From: Ensifer sp. LC11
GTDB lineage: Bacteria; Pseudomonadota; Alphaproteobacteria; Rhizobiales; Rhizobiaceae
DNA: 64,000 nucleotides
NCBI RefSeq assembly: GCF_001695835.1
Contig: NZ_MBSO01000073.1
Location: forward strand, 62,001 to 126,000
Direction: 5' to 3'
Below are positions 47,163 to 56,233 of this stretch, one piece after another; positions within the stretch are counted from its first letter, which is position 1; each line of letters begins with the position of its first letter. Made by a program: the position numbers and the translations under genes. Below the pieces are notes generated by a model, which searched no databases, had not been told where the DNA came from, and saw nothing but the letters and a program-made list of their open reading frames with translations.

Positions 47163-47843
47163 TCAGTGCACCATCGCGGAGGCGACGGACATCAGTTCCT
47201 CGCGACGCGGGAGACCGAAAAGGTTCTGGCCGCCATCCGGCACTTCGGTGAAGCTCCAGCGCACGACGCCATCCCGATCGAGCAGGAACTCGCCGATGAG
47301 TTGACCGCTCCCGGTCGCCATCATGCGCTCGTCGGCCTCGGTAACCTCGTAGTTGTCGGCCTTGTCGAGATAGGTCGTGGCTGCCATCGGATCCATCGGC
47401 TCCGGCAGTTCGCCCGGCATGTTCACCTTCATCGCCATCATCGTCTTCATGGCCACCTTGTGCGGCCACTGGTCTTCGTCTTCGGTGAATTCGAGGTTGG
47501 GCAGCCCGAACGCCCGATGCGAGACCCGTTCCGGATCGGCGGCGGCCAGCAAGTTCGGCACAGGATGATAGCGGAAATAGAGGCGCGCTCGATCGATCGG
47601 CGTATTCACCACCGTCAGGCTCTCGATCCCCCTCTCCCGCAGGGCGCCGTCGAGTTGCGCCATGGCAGCGATCTGCCGCCTGCAGAACGGACAATGCAGG
47701 CCGCGGAACAGGCCGACCAGAACCGGTTTACGGCCACGAAAATCATCAAGGGCGATCTGACCTTCCTGGGTGATTGCGTCGAGCACCACGTTCGGCGCCC
47801 GGTCACCCGGCTGCAACGGCCGTCCACTCAGCGGCTCAACCAT
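47163..47843 (-). CDS. Peroxiredoxin-like (AhpC/TSA, redoxin) protein
   Basis: A 226-residue thioredoxin-fold protein. Residues 1-110 show LQPGDRAPNVVLDAITQ, FRGRKPVLVGLFRGLHCPFCRRQ with a CPFC motif, and IESLTVVNTP. The CxxC is at the thioredoxin position rather than the single peroxidatic Cys (TxxC) of classical AhpC, so a disulfide reductase or PRX-like2 role is possible. The C-terminal half (MNMPGELPEPMDPM and a DGVVRWSF segment) is typical of the AhpC/TSA-like proteins. It follows the cyclase gene on the same strand after 132 bp and may be co-transcribed. Confidence 0.8.
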   Translation of the reverse strand: MVEPLSGRPLQPGDRAPNVVLDAITQEGQIALDDFRGRKPVLVGLFRGLHCPFCRRQIAAMAQLDGALRERGIESLTVVNTPIDRARLYFRYHPVPNLLAAADPERVSHRAFGLPNLEFTEDEDQWPHKVAMKTMMAMKVNMPGELPEPMDPMAATTYLDKADNYEVTEADERMMATGSGQLIGEFLLDRDGVVRWSFTEVPDGGQNLFGLPRREELMSVASAMVH

Positions 47844-47975
47844 CTTTCGTCTCCTCATCCCGGCCGGAACGCTCCTGGTGCGCCGTGTGGCGAGGCAGGC
47901 GCTTTTCTCCGGCAAGCTGTGCGCAGCAATCAAAACCCAAACGCGGGCGCAGCGCCCCGGCAACGATCGGATATG

Positions 47976-50900
47976 TCAGTCGAGAAACGGCAAAATCATC
48001 AACGCCTCGGGATCGAGACCATGTTGCGCACATATGTCTCGCGCCAAGGCGAAGTACCTTTCCGCTGCATCGAGATCGCCGGCGTCCAGGCAAAGCGTCG
48101 CCAAGCCATCATAGCACGGAAACAGCAGCTGCGCCTCTTGCGTTTCTCCGCAAAGGTCGAGCGCCTCCTGATAAATGCCGCGGGCGACGTCTGGCCGGCC
48201 ATGACACTGATGGATCTGGCCGAGCACCAGCAGCGATACCGGCAGATGGTCGCGCTGGTCGAGATCCCGGTCGATCGCGATCGCGCGTTCGGCCGCCGGC
48301 ATTCCATCTGGCGTGCAGCGATCGGTGAAGGTGCAGTAGGCGACGGCGAGATTGGCAAGCAGACGGGCCTGAAAACCGAGATCGCCGATGCGCCGCGCCA
48401 TGTCTAAACCGCAGCGGCAAACCTCGATTGCGCGCTTGGGATCGTTGATGGTGTAGAGTGCGGCCAGATTGGTGTAGCCGCGACAGGCGGCGTTCAGCAG
48501 ATCGGCGCCTTCGGCCACGGCGACGCTTCGTTCGACGATAGCGATCGCTTCGACGCTGCGGCCAAGGCGGGCAAGGGCAACGCCTTTGGTATTGAGCGCC
48601 TCGGCTGTAACTCGCACCACCTCGCGCTGCATCTCCGGCTTTTCGGATGCAAGGGCCGCAACGCGATCCAGCGCCTCGTCTGCCGCTTTCAGGGCACCGG
48701 GATAGTCGCCCATACGGAAAGCGAGATGGCCACGTTCCTGGGAGAGATGCGCACTTTCGATCGGCGCCTGCAAGCCTTCGAGCAGCTGGGCGGCGGCGGT
48801 AAACGACGCCAGTGCCTCGTCGCGCCGTCCCGTCTCCCACAGGTGGTGGCCGAACTTGCGCTGGATTCTCGCCGAAGCGACCCTGTCGCCGGTGGCGCGA
48901 TAGACCTCAAACAGTGCGTCATAGTGCTGGGCAGCGGCCTCCCGCTGACCGGCCGCCTCGAGAAGATCCGCAACCCGTTCGCGTGCGGCGAGCCATTCCG
49001 GTCCTTCCTCACCGGTGGCCGCCAGCGCCGCCATGGCCTGTTCATAGAGCCGGATGGCATCATCATTGGCATAGAGCGCCCGTGCCCGGTCTCCGGCCGC
49101 GATCAGGTAATGTGCGCCCTTGGCCTTCTGTTCGGAGAGGCCGAAATGGTGGCCGAGCAGCGCCATCTCCTCTAGCCGTTCGGTATCCTCGCCGAACCTG
49201 CGCTCCAGCACCTCGCCGATCAACGCATGCTCGTCCGTGCGCCGGCTGAGCAGCAGATTGTTATAGACCACCTCCTGCAACAGCGTCTGGGTAAACCGAT
49301 AGGTCTGCGTGCCCAGCAACCCGCCGTCCCTGGTTTCTTCGATGATCTCCGCGTCGCAGAGCAGATCAAGAAGCGCATCCACCGGCCGCCGTCCCGAAAC
49401 CGCTTGCAGCAGATCTGCATCGAAGCGTGGCCCGATCATCGCAGCGTGATGCAGCAATCGGCGGGCGTCCGGCAGCAGCCGATCGACGCGGCCGAGCAGC
49501 ATCGCCTCGATGGTGACCGGAATGTCGGCGGCCGCTTCGCGCTCCACCACCCGCCAGACCGAGCCGACCTTCTGCACGGCGGAAACATCGATCAGGCCCC
49601 GCACGATTTCCTCGATGAACAGGGGATTGCCCCCGGCTCGCGCCAAAATGCGCTCGGCGAGCGCCTGAGGCAGCCCTTCCCCGCCGAAGAATGTCGCAAG
49701 CAGTCGTCGCCTGTCGGCTTCCGAAAGCGGAGCAAGGCGCAACGCCGTCAAGTTTGTGTGGCCGGGCTTCAGCCGATCGGCATCGGCGTCGGGTCTCTGG
49801 GTGGTCAGCAGCATCAACGGGCCGCCGTCCGTCCGCTCAAGGACAAAGGATATGGCCTCAAGCGAGGCAGCATCGGCCCAGTGTAAGTCCTCGATCACGA
49901 GCAGCAAGGGCGTGCGGGATAACCGCCGTTCAAAAATCACCCTCACCGCCGCGAAGAGCTGCCGGCGCATCTGTTCCGGCTCCACATGGCGCAACAGCTC
50001 ATCCTGGGAATCCATACCCAGAATCCGTAGGAACAGCGGCACGAGCTGTTCGAGCCTGTCCTGCGCAAAACCGATCTCGGCCAGTCCCGCGGCGAGCAGC
50101 TCTGTCGTCCGCTGCAGACTGTCGCTGATCGAAATCCCGTAGGCACCGCGCAGCACCGCCGCGAGAACGCCATAGGACGGTTCTCCGAGCGAAGAACTGC
50201 TGGCGCGACGAACGACGACACGCGAAAAGCGCGGATCCGCTGCCACCCGCTCGAGGAATTCGTTGACCAACCGCGACTTTCCGAGCCCTGCCTCTCCCGT
50301 CAGACGCACCAGCTGCGCCGTCCCGCTGCAGGCAAGCTCGAGGCAATCAAGGAGGCGCTTCATTTCCGGCTCACGCCCGATCAGCGGCGCGCCAAGTCCC
50401 AGCGCTTCGAGACCACGTGCCGTGCGCGGTGCCTCCAGAGACTGCGTCAGCCTGTAGACCTCAACGCTTTCCGCTTTCCCGCGCAGCGTCATCGCGCCAA
50501 GCGCCTCGTAGGCAAACGCGTGGCAGGTCAACCGATATGTCACCGGCCCGACGAGGATCTCCCCAGGCCCCGCCAGCGATTGCAGCCGCTGCGCCGTGTT
50601 GACTGCGTCGCCGGTCACCGAATACGCCTTGCCGTCGCCGGCGCCCAAACGCCCTGCGACAACCGTTCCGGTGTTGAGCCCTATATGGAGATTGAGCGGC
50701 TCGCCAATCCGTCGCTGCCAGCGTTCGCCGACCCGCCTTGCCCGACCGGCCATGTCGAGTGCGGTACGAAGTGCCCTCTCGGAGTCGTCTTCATGCGCCA
50801 CTGGCGCGCCGAAGAGGGCGAGCAACGCGTCACCGATGAATTTGTCGACGTAGCCACCATAGGCCTCGACCGCTTCGGTCAGTTCTTCGAAGAGTTCGTT

Positions 50901-51257
50901 CTGGAAAGCCCTGAGGACTTCCGGATCCACCTGCTCGCTGAGACCGGTAAAGCCGCAGAGGTCGGCGAAGAGAATGGTGGCCGTCCGGCGGTCGGCGCCC
51001 GCCTCCTCCTCCGGCAAGAGCGGTGCGAGCGCCTCACCGCCAGATCTCGCCTGAGGTGTCGCAGCCGCCCTAGGTCGCGAAACCATCGGCTTACTGGTCG
51101 CTGGGGCTCCGAGCCGGGTACCGCAGGTAGGGCAAAACGAGAAGTGTGGCGGACAGAGTGCGCCGCAACCGGGGCACGGGCTATGCTGCTTGGCACCGCA
51201 ATTCGGGCAAAACACAAACCCGCCTTGGATTTCGCAACCGCACTCGTGGCAGTTCAT
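47976..51257 (-). CDS. Zinc-ribbon / class III cyclase / AAA ATPase / TPR signalling protein
   Basis: A 1093-residue multi-domain protein. Residues 1-48 hold two zinc ribbons (Cys3, 6, 17, 20 and Cys28, 31, 42, 45). A class III nucleotide cyclase domain spans about 88-265, with metal Asp99 (FADLCGFTG) and Asp143 (KFIGDALLA), Lys139 and the transition-state pair Asn220/Arg224, all kept, so it should make cAMP (or cGMP). An AAA/NB-ARC-like ATPase follows (Walker A GEAGLGKS at 321-328; Walker B LLLVIEDLHWAD), then TPR repeats from about 700 to the end. Family members couple ligand or partner binding to cyclase output. Cytoplasmic, no membrane helix. Confidence 0.9.
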   Translation of the reverse strand: MNCHECGCEIQGGFVFCPNCGAKQHSPCPGCGALCPPHFSFCPTCGTRLGAPATSKPMVSRPRAAATPQARSGGEALAPLLPEEEAGADRRTATILFADLCGFTGLSEQVDPEVLRAFQNELFEELTEAVEAYGGYVDKFIGDALLALFGAPVAHEDDSERALRTALDMAGRARRVGERWQRRIGEPLNLHIGLNTGTVVAGRLGAGDGKAYSVTGDAVNTAQRLQSLAGPGEILVGPVTYRLTCHAFAYEALGAMTLRGKAESVEVYRLTQSLEAPRTARGLEALGLGAPLIGREPEMKRLLDCLELACSGTAQLVRLTGEAGLGKSRLVNEFLERVAADPRFSRVVVRRASSSSLGEPSYGVLAAVLRGAYGISISDSLQRTTELLAAGLAEIGFAQDRLEQLVPLFLRILGMDSQDELLRHVEPEQMRRQLFAAVRVIFERRLSRTPLLLVIEDLHWADAASLEAISFVLERTDGGPLMLLTTQRPDADADRLKPGHTNLTALRLAPLSEADRRRLLATFFGGEGLPQALAERILARAGGNPLFIEEIVRGLIDVSAVQKVGSVWRVVEREAAADIPVTIEAMLLGRVDRLLPDARRLLHHAAMIGPRFDADLLQAVSGRRPVDALLDLLCDAEIIEETRDGGLLGTQTYRFTQTLLQEVVYNNLLLSRRTDEHALIGEVLERRFGEDTERLEEMALLGHHFGLSEQKAKGAHYLIAAGDRARALYANDDAIRLYEQAMAALAATGEEGPEWLAARERVADLLEAAGQREAAAQHYDALFEVYRATGDRVASARIQRKFGHHLWETGRRDEALASFTAAAQLLEGLQAPIESAHLSQERGHLAFRMGDYPGALKAADEALDRVAALASEKPEMQREVVRVTAEALNTKGVALARLGRSVEAIAIVERSVAVAEGADLLNAACRGYTNLAALYTINDPKRAIEVCRCGLDMARRIGDLGFQARLLANLAVAYCTFTDRCTPDGMPAAERAIAIDRDLDQRDHLPVSLLVLGQIHQCHGRPDVARGIYQEALDLCGETQEAQLLFPCYDGLATLCLDAGDLDAAERYFALARDICAQHGLDPEALMILPFLD

Positions 51258-51285
51258 CGGTGACGAACCTTCAAACGAGCCTCGG

Positions 51286-51302
51286 TTGGCACGGCCAATG
51301 CT
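51286..51302 (+). promoter_or_regulatory. Sigma-54-like -24/-12 element
   Basis: TGGCACG (51287-51293), four bases, ATGCT (51298-51302). GG and GC have the exact 12-bp spacing and 14 of 15 consensus positions match. It reads rightward, away from the cyclase gene and antisense to the next small gene, so its role is unclear. Confidence 0.4.
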
Positions 51303-51437
51303 GAGTCAGCCGGGGCATTTGGCCTCGAAAGAATGGACCCGCGTCAACTGCTTTGCAAGCAACGGCAGAAATCTCGACAGGAGAGGCCGCGGATGAGTCC
51401 GACGAGGTTTCATCGGGAATGTCGGCCTCAAGCGCTT

Positions 51438-51698
51438 TCAGCAATGGGCGCGACGCCCCTTTGGTGGACGTGAAAACGTGTCGAGATCGATCGCCGCCCC
51501 TTCCGGCGCGCGGCACACCTCCTCCGGGTGCCGGTCGCTCGCCTCGACGGCGAAGTGGATGGCCGCCGTCTCGTTGGTGAAGAGACCGCCAACCACCCCT
51601 TTGCGGTCGGAAACAACCCACCAGCCGTGCCGATCGCGACCGACGACGAAACGTGCGCGTGCGAAAAAACCACGGCGAATCTGCTGCGTACTGCCCAT
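51438..51698 (-). CDS. Conserved small protein of unknown function
   Basis: An 86-residue soluble protein (RARFVVGRDRHGWWVVSDRKG, then GGLFTNETAAIHFAVEASD). The beta-rich, Trp-containing start and codon use like its neighbours suggest a genuine gene; I recall similar short proteins in other Rhizobiales, with a fold reminiscent of DUF2188. The start at 51698 follows AAGGACC. The last ten residues are basic and variable. Function not known. Confidence 0.65.
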   Translation of the reverse strand: MGSTQQIRRGFFARARFVVGRDRHGWWVVSDRKGVVGGLFTNETAAIHFAVEASDRHPEEVCRAPEGAAIDLDTFSRPPKGRRAHC

Positions 51699-51730
51699 GA
51701 TGGAATGGTCCTTGTGATGGGAGAGAAGAC

Positions 51731-51925
51731 TTAGCCGGCAATCCAGGGAATGGCGGCCTGGATGCCATAGGCAAGGCCAAGCACGATGCCGAGGCGAATG
51801 CCGATGCCGAGGAAGGCGTCGCGAACCGCGCTGTCGTTGCCGCGATGGCCATTGGCACTCTCAACCGTTTGGGCGCGTCGGCGCTGTTCCGCCTGGGCGG
51901 CGAGGTGGGGAAGGCGTGACATCAT
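51731..51925 (-). CDS. Small single-pass membrane protein
   Basis: A 64-residue protein with a polar, arginine-rich N-terminal half (EQRRRAQTVESANGHRGND) and one C-terminal hydrophobic helix (LGIGIRLGIVLGLAYGIQAAIPW). The double ATG follows AAGGAGACAG, an excellent ribosome-binding site, which is the main reason to accept it. It precedes the 86-residue gene by 32 bp on the same strand and may be in one operon with it. No function can be assigned. Confidence 0.65.
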   Translation of the reverse strand: MMSRLPHLAAQAEQRRRAQTVESANGHRGNDSAVRDAFLGIGIRLGIVLGLAYGIQAAIPWIAG

Positions 51926-52037
51926 CTGTCTCCTTTATGGCGCCTGGGATGGGATCCGGCCGCGACCGTCCAAGACCGGCGACCAGTGGAATTGGGTGAC
52001 TTTGGGATTTGGCGATCGCGGTGGCTGCCGGGCGACT

Positions 52038-52976
52038 TCAGCTCGCAAGCGCGATACGGACGCCGCGGCCGAGATGGGTGGAGGTCGGAAGCTCGGTGAG
52101 CGGTTCGAGCGCCGCACGGATCTCCGCCGCCGTTTCCGGCGCGATCGGGGTCAGCGGCAGCCGCAGGTCCGGACGGAGCGCGCGCACCAGATGCAGGGCA
52201 TACTTGATCGGTCCCGGGTTCGTTTCGCGCTCCAGCGCCGTAAGCAGCGGCCGCAGCCGCTCGTGAATGGCGATCGCTGCCGCGATGTTGCCGGTGGCAA
52301 TTGCCTGATGCATGGCCACAACCAGCCGCGGGACCACGTTGGACGCCACCGAAATGGTGCCGTGGCCGCCGCAAATGTTGAACGGCAGCGCCGTCTGGTC
52401 GTGACCGGAAAGCTGACGGAGCCGGGTCTTCACAGCCGCCGGCGATGTGAGGAAGCGGCTGAGATCACCGGTGGCATCCTTGATGCCGACGATGCCCGGA
52501 AGCGACGCCAACCTCTCGATCGTCCGCGCCGCCAGGTCGACACCGGTGCGGGAAGGGACGTTGTAGACGATGATGGGCAGGTCCACGGCCTTGGTGACCG
52601 CCTCGAAGTGGCGGTAGAGCCCCTCTTGCGACGGCTTGCTGTAGTAGGGCGCAACGACGAGCGCCGCGTCGGCGCCGAGCGCCTTGGCCTCCGCCGTCAG
52701 TTCGATCGTGGTTTCGGTGCTGTTGGTGCCGGTCCCCGCAATGACAGGGATTTTGCGCTCGGCAACCTCGACGCAACGCTCGATCACCAGCGAGCGCTCG
52801 GTGCGCGACAGCGTCGGCGCCTCTCCGGTGGTGCCGCAGGCGACGATGCCGGAGATACCGTGACGGATCTGCCACTCGACCAGTGACATCAGGCCGACGA
52901 CATCGACCCTGCCGTCACGAAATGGCGTGACGAGCGCTGTGATCGCCCCTTCGAGGCGCAGCGAATGCATGCTCAT
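52038..52976 (-). CDS. dapA: Dihydrodipicolinate synthase family protein
   Basis: A 312-residue class I aldolase of the DapA/NAL family. The Schiff-base Lys166 (GIKDATGD), Tyr138 (VYNVPSRTGV), Arg143 and the CGTTGEAPTL motif are all present, as needed for 4-hydroxy-tetrahydrodipicolinate synthase (lysine and peptidoglycan synthesis). About 20 extra residues at the C-terminus (ELPTSTHLGRGVRIALAS) exceed the usual length. Rhizobia carry several dapA-like paralogues, so this could be the housekeeping enzyme or a specialised one. The start follows GAAGGACA; the frame is open far upstream through the neighbouring gene, which is ignored. Confidence 0.85.
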   Translation of the reverse strand: MSMHSLRLEGAITALVTPFRDGRVDVVGLMSLVEWQIRHGISGIVACGTTGEAPTLSRTERSLVIERCVEVAERKIPVIAGTGTNSTETTIELTAEAKALGADAALVVAPYYSKPSQEGLYRHFEAVTKAVDLPIIVYNVPSRTGVDLAARTIERLASLPGIVGIKDATGDLSRFLTSPAAVKTRLRQLSGHDQTALPFNICGGHGTISVASNVVPRLVVAMHQAIATGNIAAAIAIHERLRPLLTALERETNPGPIKYALHLVRALRPDLRLPLTPIAPETAAEIRAALEPLTELPTSTHLGRGVRIALAS

Positions 52977-52987
52977 GGATGTGTCCT

Positions 52988-53491
52988 TCAAATCGGAAGA
53001 TGGCCGTGACCGGCGGCTCCGGCCATCAGCCGATAGCCGCGGCAGGAGCGCAGGAAAGCTCCGAGGATCGCGGCGGCCAGATCGGCATGCCGCGCCTTGA
53101 ACGTGACCCGGCCGGCGCCCGGCGGCTGATAGCGCAGTGCGCAGGTCCAAAGTCCGAGCTCATGGCTGAGTGTCCGCAGGCAGAGTTTCGCCTCGGTCGT
53201 CGATGTCAGGTGGATGACCGCATCGACCAGCGCATCGGCCGCCATCAGTTCGCGAAACCGTCGCGACGGCCACTCGCCGGGTACAAGATCGGGAAGTTCG
53301 CGGACGAGCCGCACGGCCTCCCAAACGTGATGCTCGCGCAAACGGCGAACGGCAGTCAGCCGCAGCAGCAGCCCGTCCAGGGTGTCAGGAGATACGTCGT
53401 CGCCGTCGATGCTCGCGCGTAGTTCCATATCGGATCGACGGCTCAAGGCATGGCGACGGAAACTGAAATCGTGAAGAGACATGACACTCAT
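52988..53491 (-). CDS. Conserved hypothetical protein upstream of dapA
   Basis: A 167-residue soluble protein not recognised by family. It contains SRRFRELMAADALVDAVIHLTST and a C-terminal RHADLAAAILGAFLRSC segment; no signal peptide, membrane helix, or metal motif is obvious. It ends 11 bp before the dapA start on the same strand, so the two are probably co-transcribed and may act together. Start could be 53491 or 53482 (two in-frame ATG codons). Codon usage matches the surrounding genes. Confidence 0.7.
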   Translation of the reverse strand: MSVMSLHDFSFRRHALSRRSDMELRASIDGDDVSPDTLDGLLLRLTAVRRLREHHVWEAVRLVRELPDLVPGEWPSRRFRELMAADALVDAVIHLTSTTEAKLCLRTLSHELGLWTCALRYQPPGAGRVTFKARHADLAAAILGAFLRSCRGYRLMAGAAGHGHLPI

Positions 53492-53784
53492 CCGTATTCG
53501 ATGAGGGAGAGACTAGCGCCGACCGGCGTCCGGATTCGATTGCGACTTCAGGTGCTTGGCATAAGATTTCCGTAAAGCTCCCGGATTGCGGCTGTGCAAG
53601 CCATCGGCGCACGGCTAGACTTTGCGGAGAAGGTGCTGGAACCCGGCCAGATGTGCGTGCGAGGCGTCGAAATAATCTGACGCAAAAGATGACGTGCACG
53701 CAATTTTGCGCTAGGTAGCCACCTTCGGTGGCGATCCGGATCGCCATATCCGCGCAATACCCCCTGTCCGTGAAGGAACATGCC

Positions 53785-55623
53785 ATGCCTGCCTATCGCT
53801 CACGTACCACCACCCACGGCCGCAACATGGCCGGTGCCCGCGGCCTCTGGCGCGCAACGGGCATGAAGGACAGCGATTTCGGCAAGCCCATTATTGCGGT
53901 CGTGAACTCGTTCACGCAGTTCGTGCCGGGCCACGTGCACCTCAAGGACCTTGGCCAACTCGTCGCCCGCGAGATCGAGGCGGCCGGCGGCGTTGCCAAG
54001 GAATTCAACACGATCGCCGTCGACGACGGCATCGCCATGGGTCACGACGGCATGCTCTATTCGCTGCCGTCGCGCGAGATCATCGCCGACTCGGTCGAGT
54101 ATATGGTCAATGCGCACTGCGCCGACGCCATGGTCTGCATCTCCAACTGCGACAAGATCACCCCCGGCATGCTGATGGCGGCACTGCGCCTCAACATCCC
54201 GGCCGTGTTCGTCTCCGGTGGGCCGATGGAGGCCGGCAAGGTCGTACTGCACGGCAAGACGCATGCGCTCGATCTGGTTGATGCCATGGTCGCTGCCGCC
54301 GACGACAATGTGTCGGACGAGGACGTCAAGGTCATCGAACGCTCCGCCTGCCCGACCTGCGGCTCCTGCTCCGGCATGTTCACCGCCAATTCGATGAACT
54401 GTCTGACCGAAGCGCTGGGCCTGTCGCTGCCCGGCAACGGCTCGACGCTCGCAACCCACGCCGACCGCAAGCGCCTCTTCGTCGAGGCCGGGCATCTGGT
54501 CGTCGATATTGCCCGTCGCTACTACGAGCAGGAAGACGAGAGTGTGCTGCCGCGCAAGGTCGCCTCCAAGCAGGCCTTCGAGAACGCCATGGCGCTCGAC
54601 ATTGCCATGGGCGGCTCGACCAACACGGTTCTTCACATTCTCGCCGCCGCCCATGAGGGCGAGGTCGATTTCACCATGGCCGACATCGACCGGCTTTCGC
54701 GCAAGGTGCCCTGCCTGTCGAAGGTGGCGCCGGCGAAAAGCGACGTGCACATGGAAGACGTGCACCGCGCCGGCGGCATCATGTCGATCCTCGGCGAACT
54801 CGAGAAAGGCGGCCTCATCAACCGCGATTGCCCGACCGTCCACAGCGCCACGATCGGCGATGCCATCGACCGCTGGGACATCACCCGCACGTCGAGCGAG
54901 ACCGTTCGCAACTTCTTCCGCGCAGCCCCGGGCGGCATCCCGACCCAGGTCGCCTTCAGCCAGGAAGCACGCTGGGACGAACTCGACACCGACCGCGAAA
55001 AAGGCGTCATCCGCTCGGTCGAACATCCCTTCTCCAAGGACGGTGGTCTCGCTGTCTTGAAGGGCAACATCGCCATTGACGGCTGCATCGTGAAGACCGC
55101 CGGCGTCGACGAGAGCATCCTGAAATTCTCCGGCCCGGCGCGCGTGTTCGAAAGCCAGGATGCGTCGGTCAAGGCGATCCTCGGCAACGAGATCAAGGCC
55201 GGCGACGTCGTCGTCATCCGCTACGAAGGCCCGAAGGGCGGCCCGGGCATGCAGGAAATGCTCTATCCGACGAGCTACCTGAAGTCGAAAGGCCTCGGCA
55301 AGGCCTGCGCTCTGATCACCGACGGCCGCTTCTCCGGCGGCACATCGGGCCTGTCGATCGGTCACGTTTCTCCGGAAGCGGCCAATGGCGGCACGATCGG
55401 CCTCGTGCGCGAAGGCGACATGATCGACATCGACATCCCGAACCGCACGATCAGCCTGCGTGTTGACGAGGCAGAACTGGCCAAGCGCCGTATCGAGCAG
55501 GATGCCAAGGGCTGGAAGCCCGCAGAGCAGCGCAAGCGCAAGGTGACGATGGCGCTCAAGGCCTATGCCGCCTTTGCAACGTCGGCCGACCGTGGCGCGG
55601 TGCGTGACCTCGGCGAGCGCTGA
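53785..55623 (+). CDS. ilvD: Dihydroxy-acid dehydratase
   Basis: A 612-residue Fe-S enzyme of valine, leucine and isoleucine synthesis; it dehydrates 2,3-dihydroxy-3-methyl acids to 2-keto acids. Signatures are [26 protein letters not shown], Fe-S cysteines in [12 protein letters not shown] and [11 protein letters not shown], Mg-binding Asp81-type [11 protein letters not shown], and late [19 protein letters not shown]. The ATG at 53785 is the family start; an upstream in-frame ATG adds 19 non-family residues. A terminator follows. In S. meliloti, as I recall, ilvD lies next to cpdR; here an 8-kb block separates them. Confidence 0.96.
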   Translation: MPAYRSRTTTHGRNMAGARGLWRATGMKDSDFGKPIIAVVNSFTQFVPGHVHLKDLGQLVAREIEAAGGVAKEFNTIAVDDGIAMGHDGMLYSLPSREIIADSVEYMVNAHCADAMVCISNCDKITPGMLMAALRLNIPAVFVSGGPMEAGKVVLHGKTHALDLVDAMVAAADDNVSDEDVKVIERSACPTCGSCSGMFTANSMNCLTEALGLSLPGNGSTLATHADRKRLFVEAGHLVVDIARRYYEQEDESVLPRKVASKQAFENAMALDIAMGGSTNTVLHILAAAHEGEVDFTMADIDRLSRKVPCLSKVAPAKSDVHMEDVHRAGGIMSILGELEKGGLINRDCPTVHSATIGDAIDRWDITRTSSETVRNFFRAAPGGIPTQVAFSQEARWDELDTDREKGVIRSVEHPFSKDGGLAVLKGNIAIDGCIVKTAGVDESILKFSGPARVFESQDASVKAILGNEIKAGDVVVIRYEGPKGGPGMQEMLYPTSYLKSKGLGKACALITDGRFSGGTSGLSIGHVSPEAANGGTIGLVREGDMIDIDIPNRTISLRVDEAELAKRRIEQDAKGWKPAEQRKRKVTMALKAYAAFATSADRGAVRDLGER

Positions 55624-55666
55624 CGAGCTGCGGCCTGGCGGCGCCCCAGCGGCGCAAAGAACAACG

Positions 55667-55699
55667 AAGGGCTCCCGCGCGTTGGGGGCCCTTTTCTTT
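55667..55699 (+). terminator. Intrinsic terminator of ilvD
   Basis: AAGGGCTCCC pairs with GGGGGCCCTT across 55667-55693, allowing one bulge, followed by TTTTCTTT. Confidence 0.75.
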
Positions 55700-55750
55700 G
55701 ATCTCTTTCCTAGGGATAGGCCCGGCTTTGCCGGACAGGAACCATCTGTT

Positions 55751-55770
55751 ATTTTAGTTTACCCTAAAAT
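55751..55770. promoter_or_regulatory. Inverted repeat before the lipocalin-like gene
   Basis: Perfect 7-bp arms ATTTTAG (55751-55757) and CTAAAAT (55764-55770) around TTTACC, 15 bp before the ATG. It could be an operator overlapping the start region. Confidence 0.5.
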
Positions 55771-55784
55771 CATACAGGTGGATC

Positions 55785-56213
55785 ATGGCGGACGAGTCTG
55801 GACTGCTCGGCACCTGGAAGATGCTTTCCTGGAGACGCGAGGTCGTCGCCACCGGCGAGGTCAGCGATGCCATGGGCCCTGATCCCATCGGCTATCTCTC
55901 GTATTTTCCGGATGGCCGGATGACCGCCGTCGTGGTGAAACGCGATCGGCCGCAACTGAAAGGGCTGGTGCCCTCTCACGACGAAAAGGCGGCATTGTTT
56001 GATTCCATGCTCGCCTATTCCGGCTCCTATTCACTCAAGGACGGTCGAATCATCCATCATGTCGAGGCAAGCTGGAACCCGGCCTGGGGCGTATCCGACC
56101 TGATCCGTCCCTTTGTCCTGCAAGGGGACAAGCTGGTGATCTACGGCGCGCCGGGCGTGGACCCGGCGACCGGCGAAGAGGTCATCTACCACCTCGAATT
56201 TCGCAAGATGTGA
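55785..56213 (+). CDS. Lipocalin-like domain protein
   Basis: A 142-residue single-domain protein matching the Lipocalin_5 family: GLLGTWKMLSWRREV, GYLSYFPDGRMTAVVV, FDSMLAYSGSYSLKDGRIIHHVE and NPAWGVSDLIRPF. Such proteins are small beta-barrels of unknown ligand, often in secondary-metabolism or stress clusters. No signal peptide, so cytoplasmic. The ATG follows CAGGTGG. It converges on the GFA gene with only 20 bp between. Confidence 0.85.
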   Translation: MADESGLLGTWKMLSWRREVVATGEVSDAMGPDPIGYLSYFPDGRMTAVVVKRDRPQLKGLVPSHDEKAALFDSMLAYSGSYSLKDGRIIHHVEASWNPAWGVSDLIRPFVLQGDKLVIYGAPGVDPATGEEVIYHLEFRKM

Positions 56214-56233
56214 CCGGCCTTTCTGCGCGCTTT

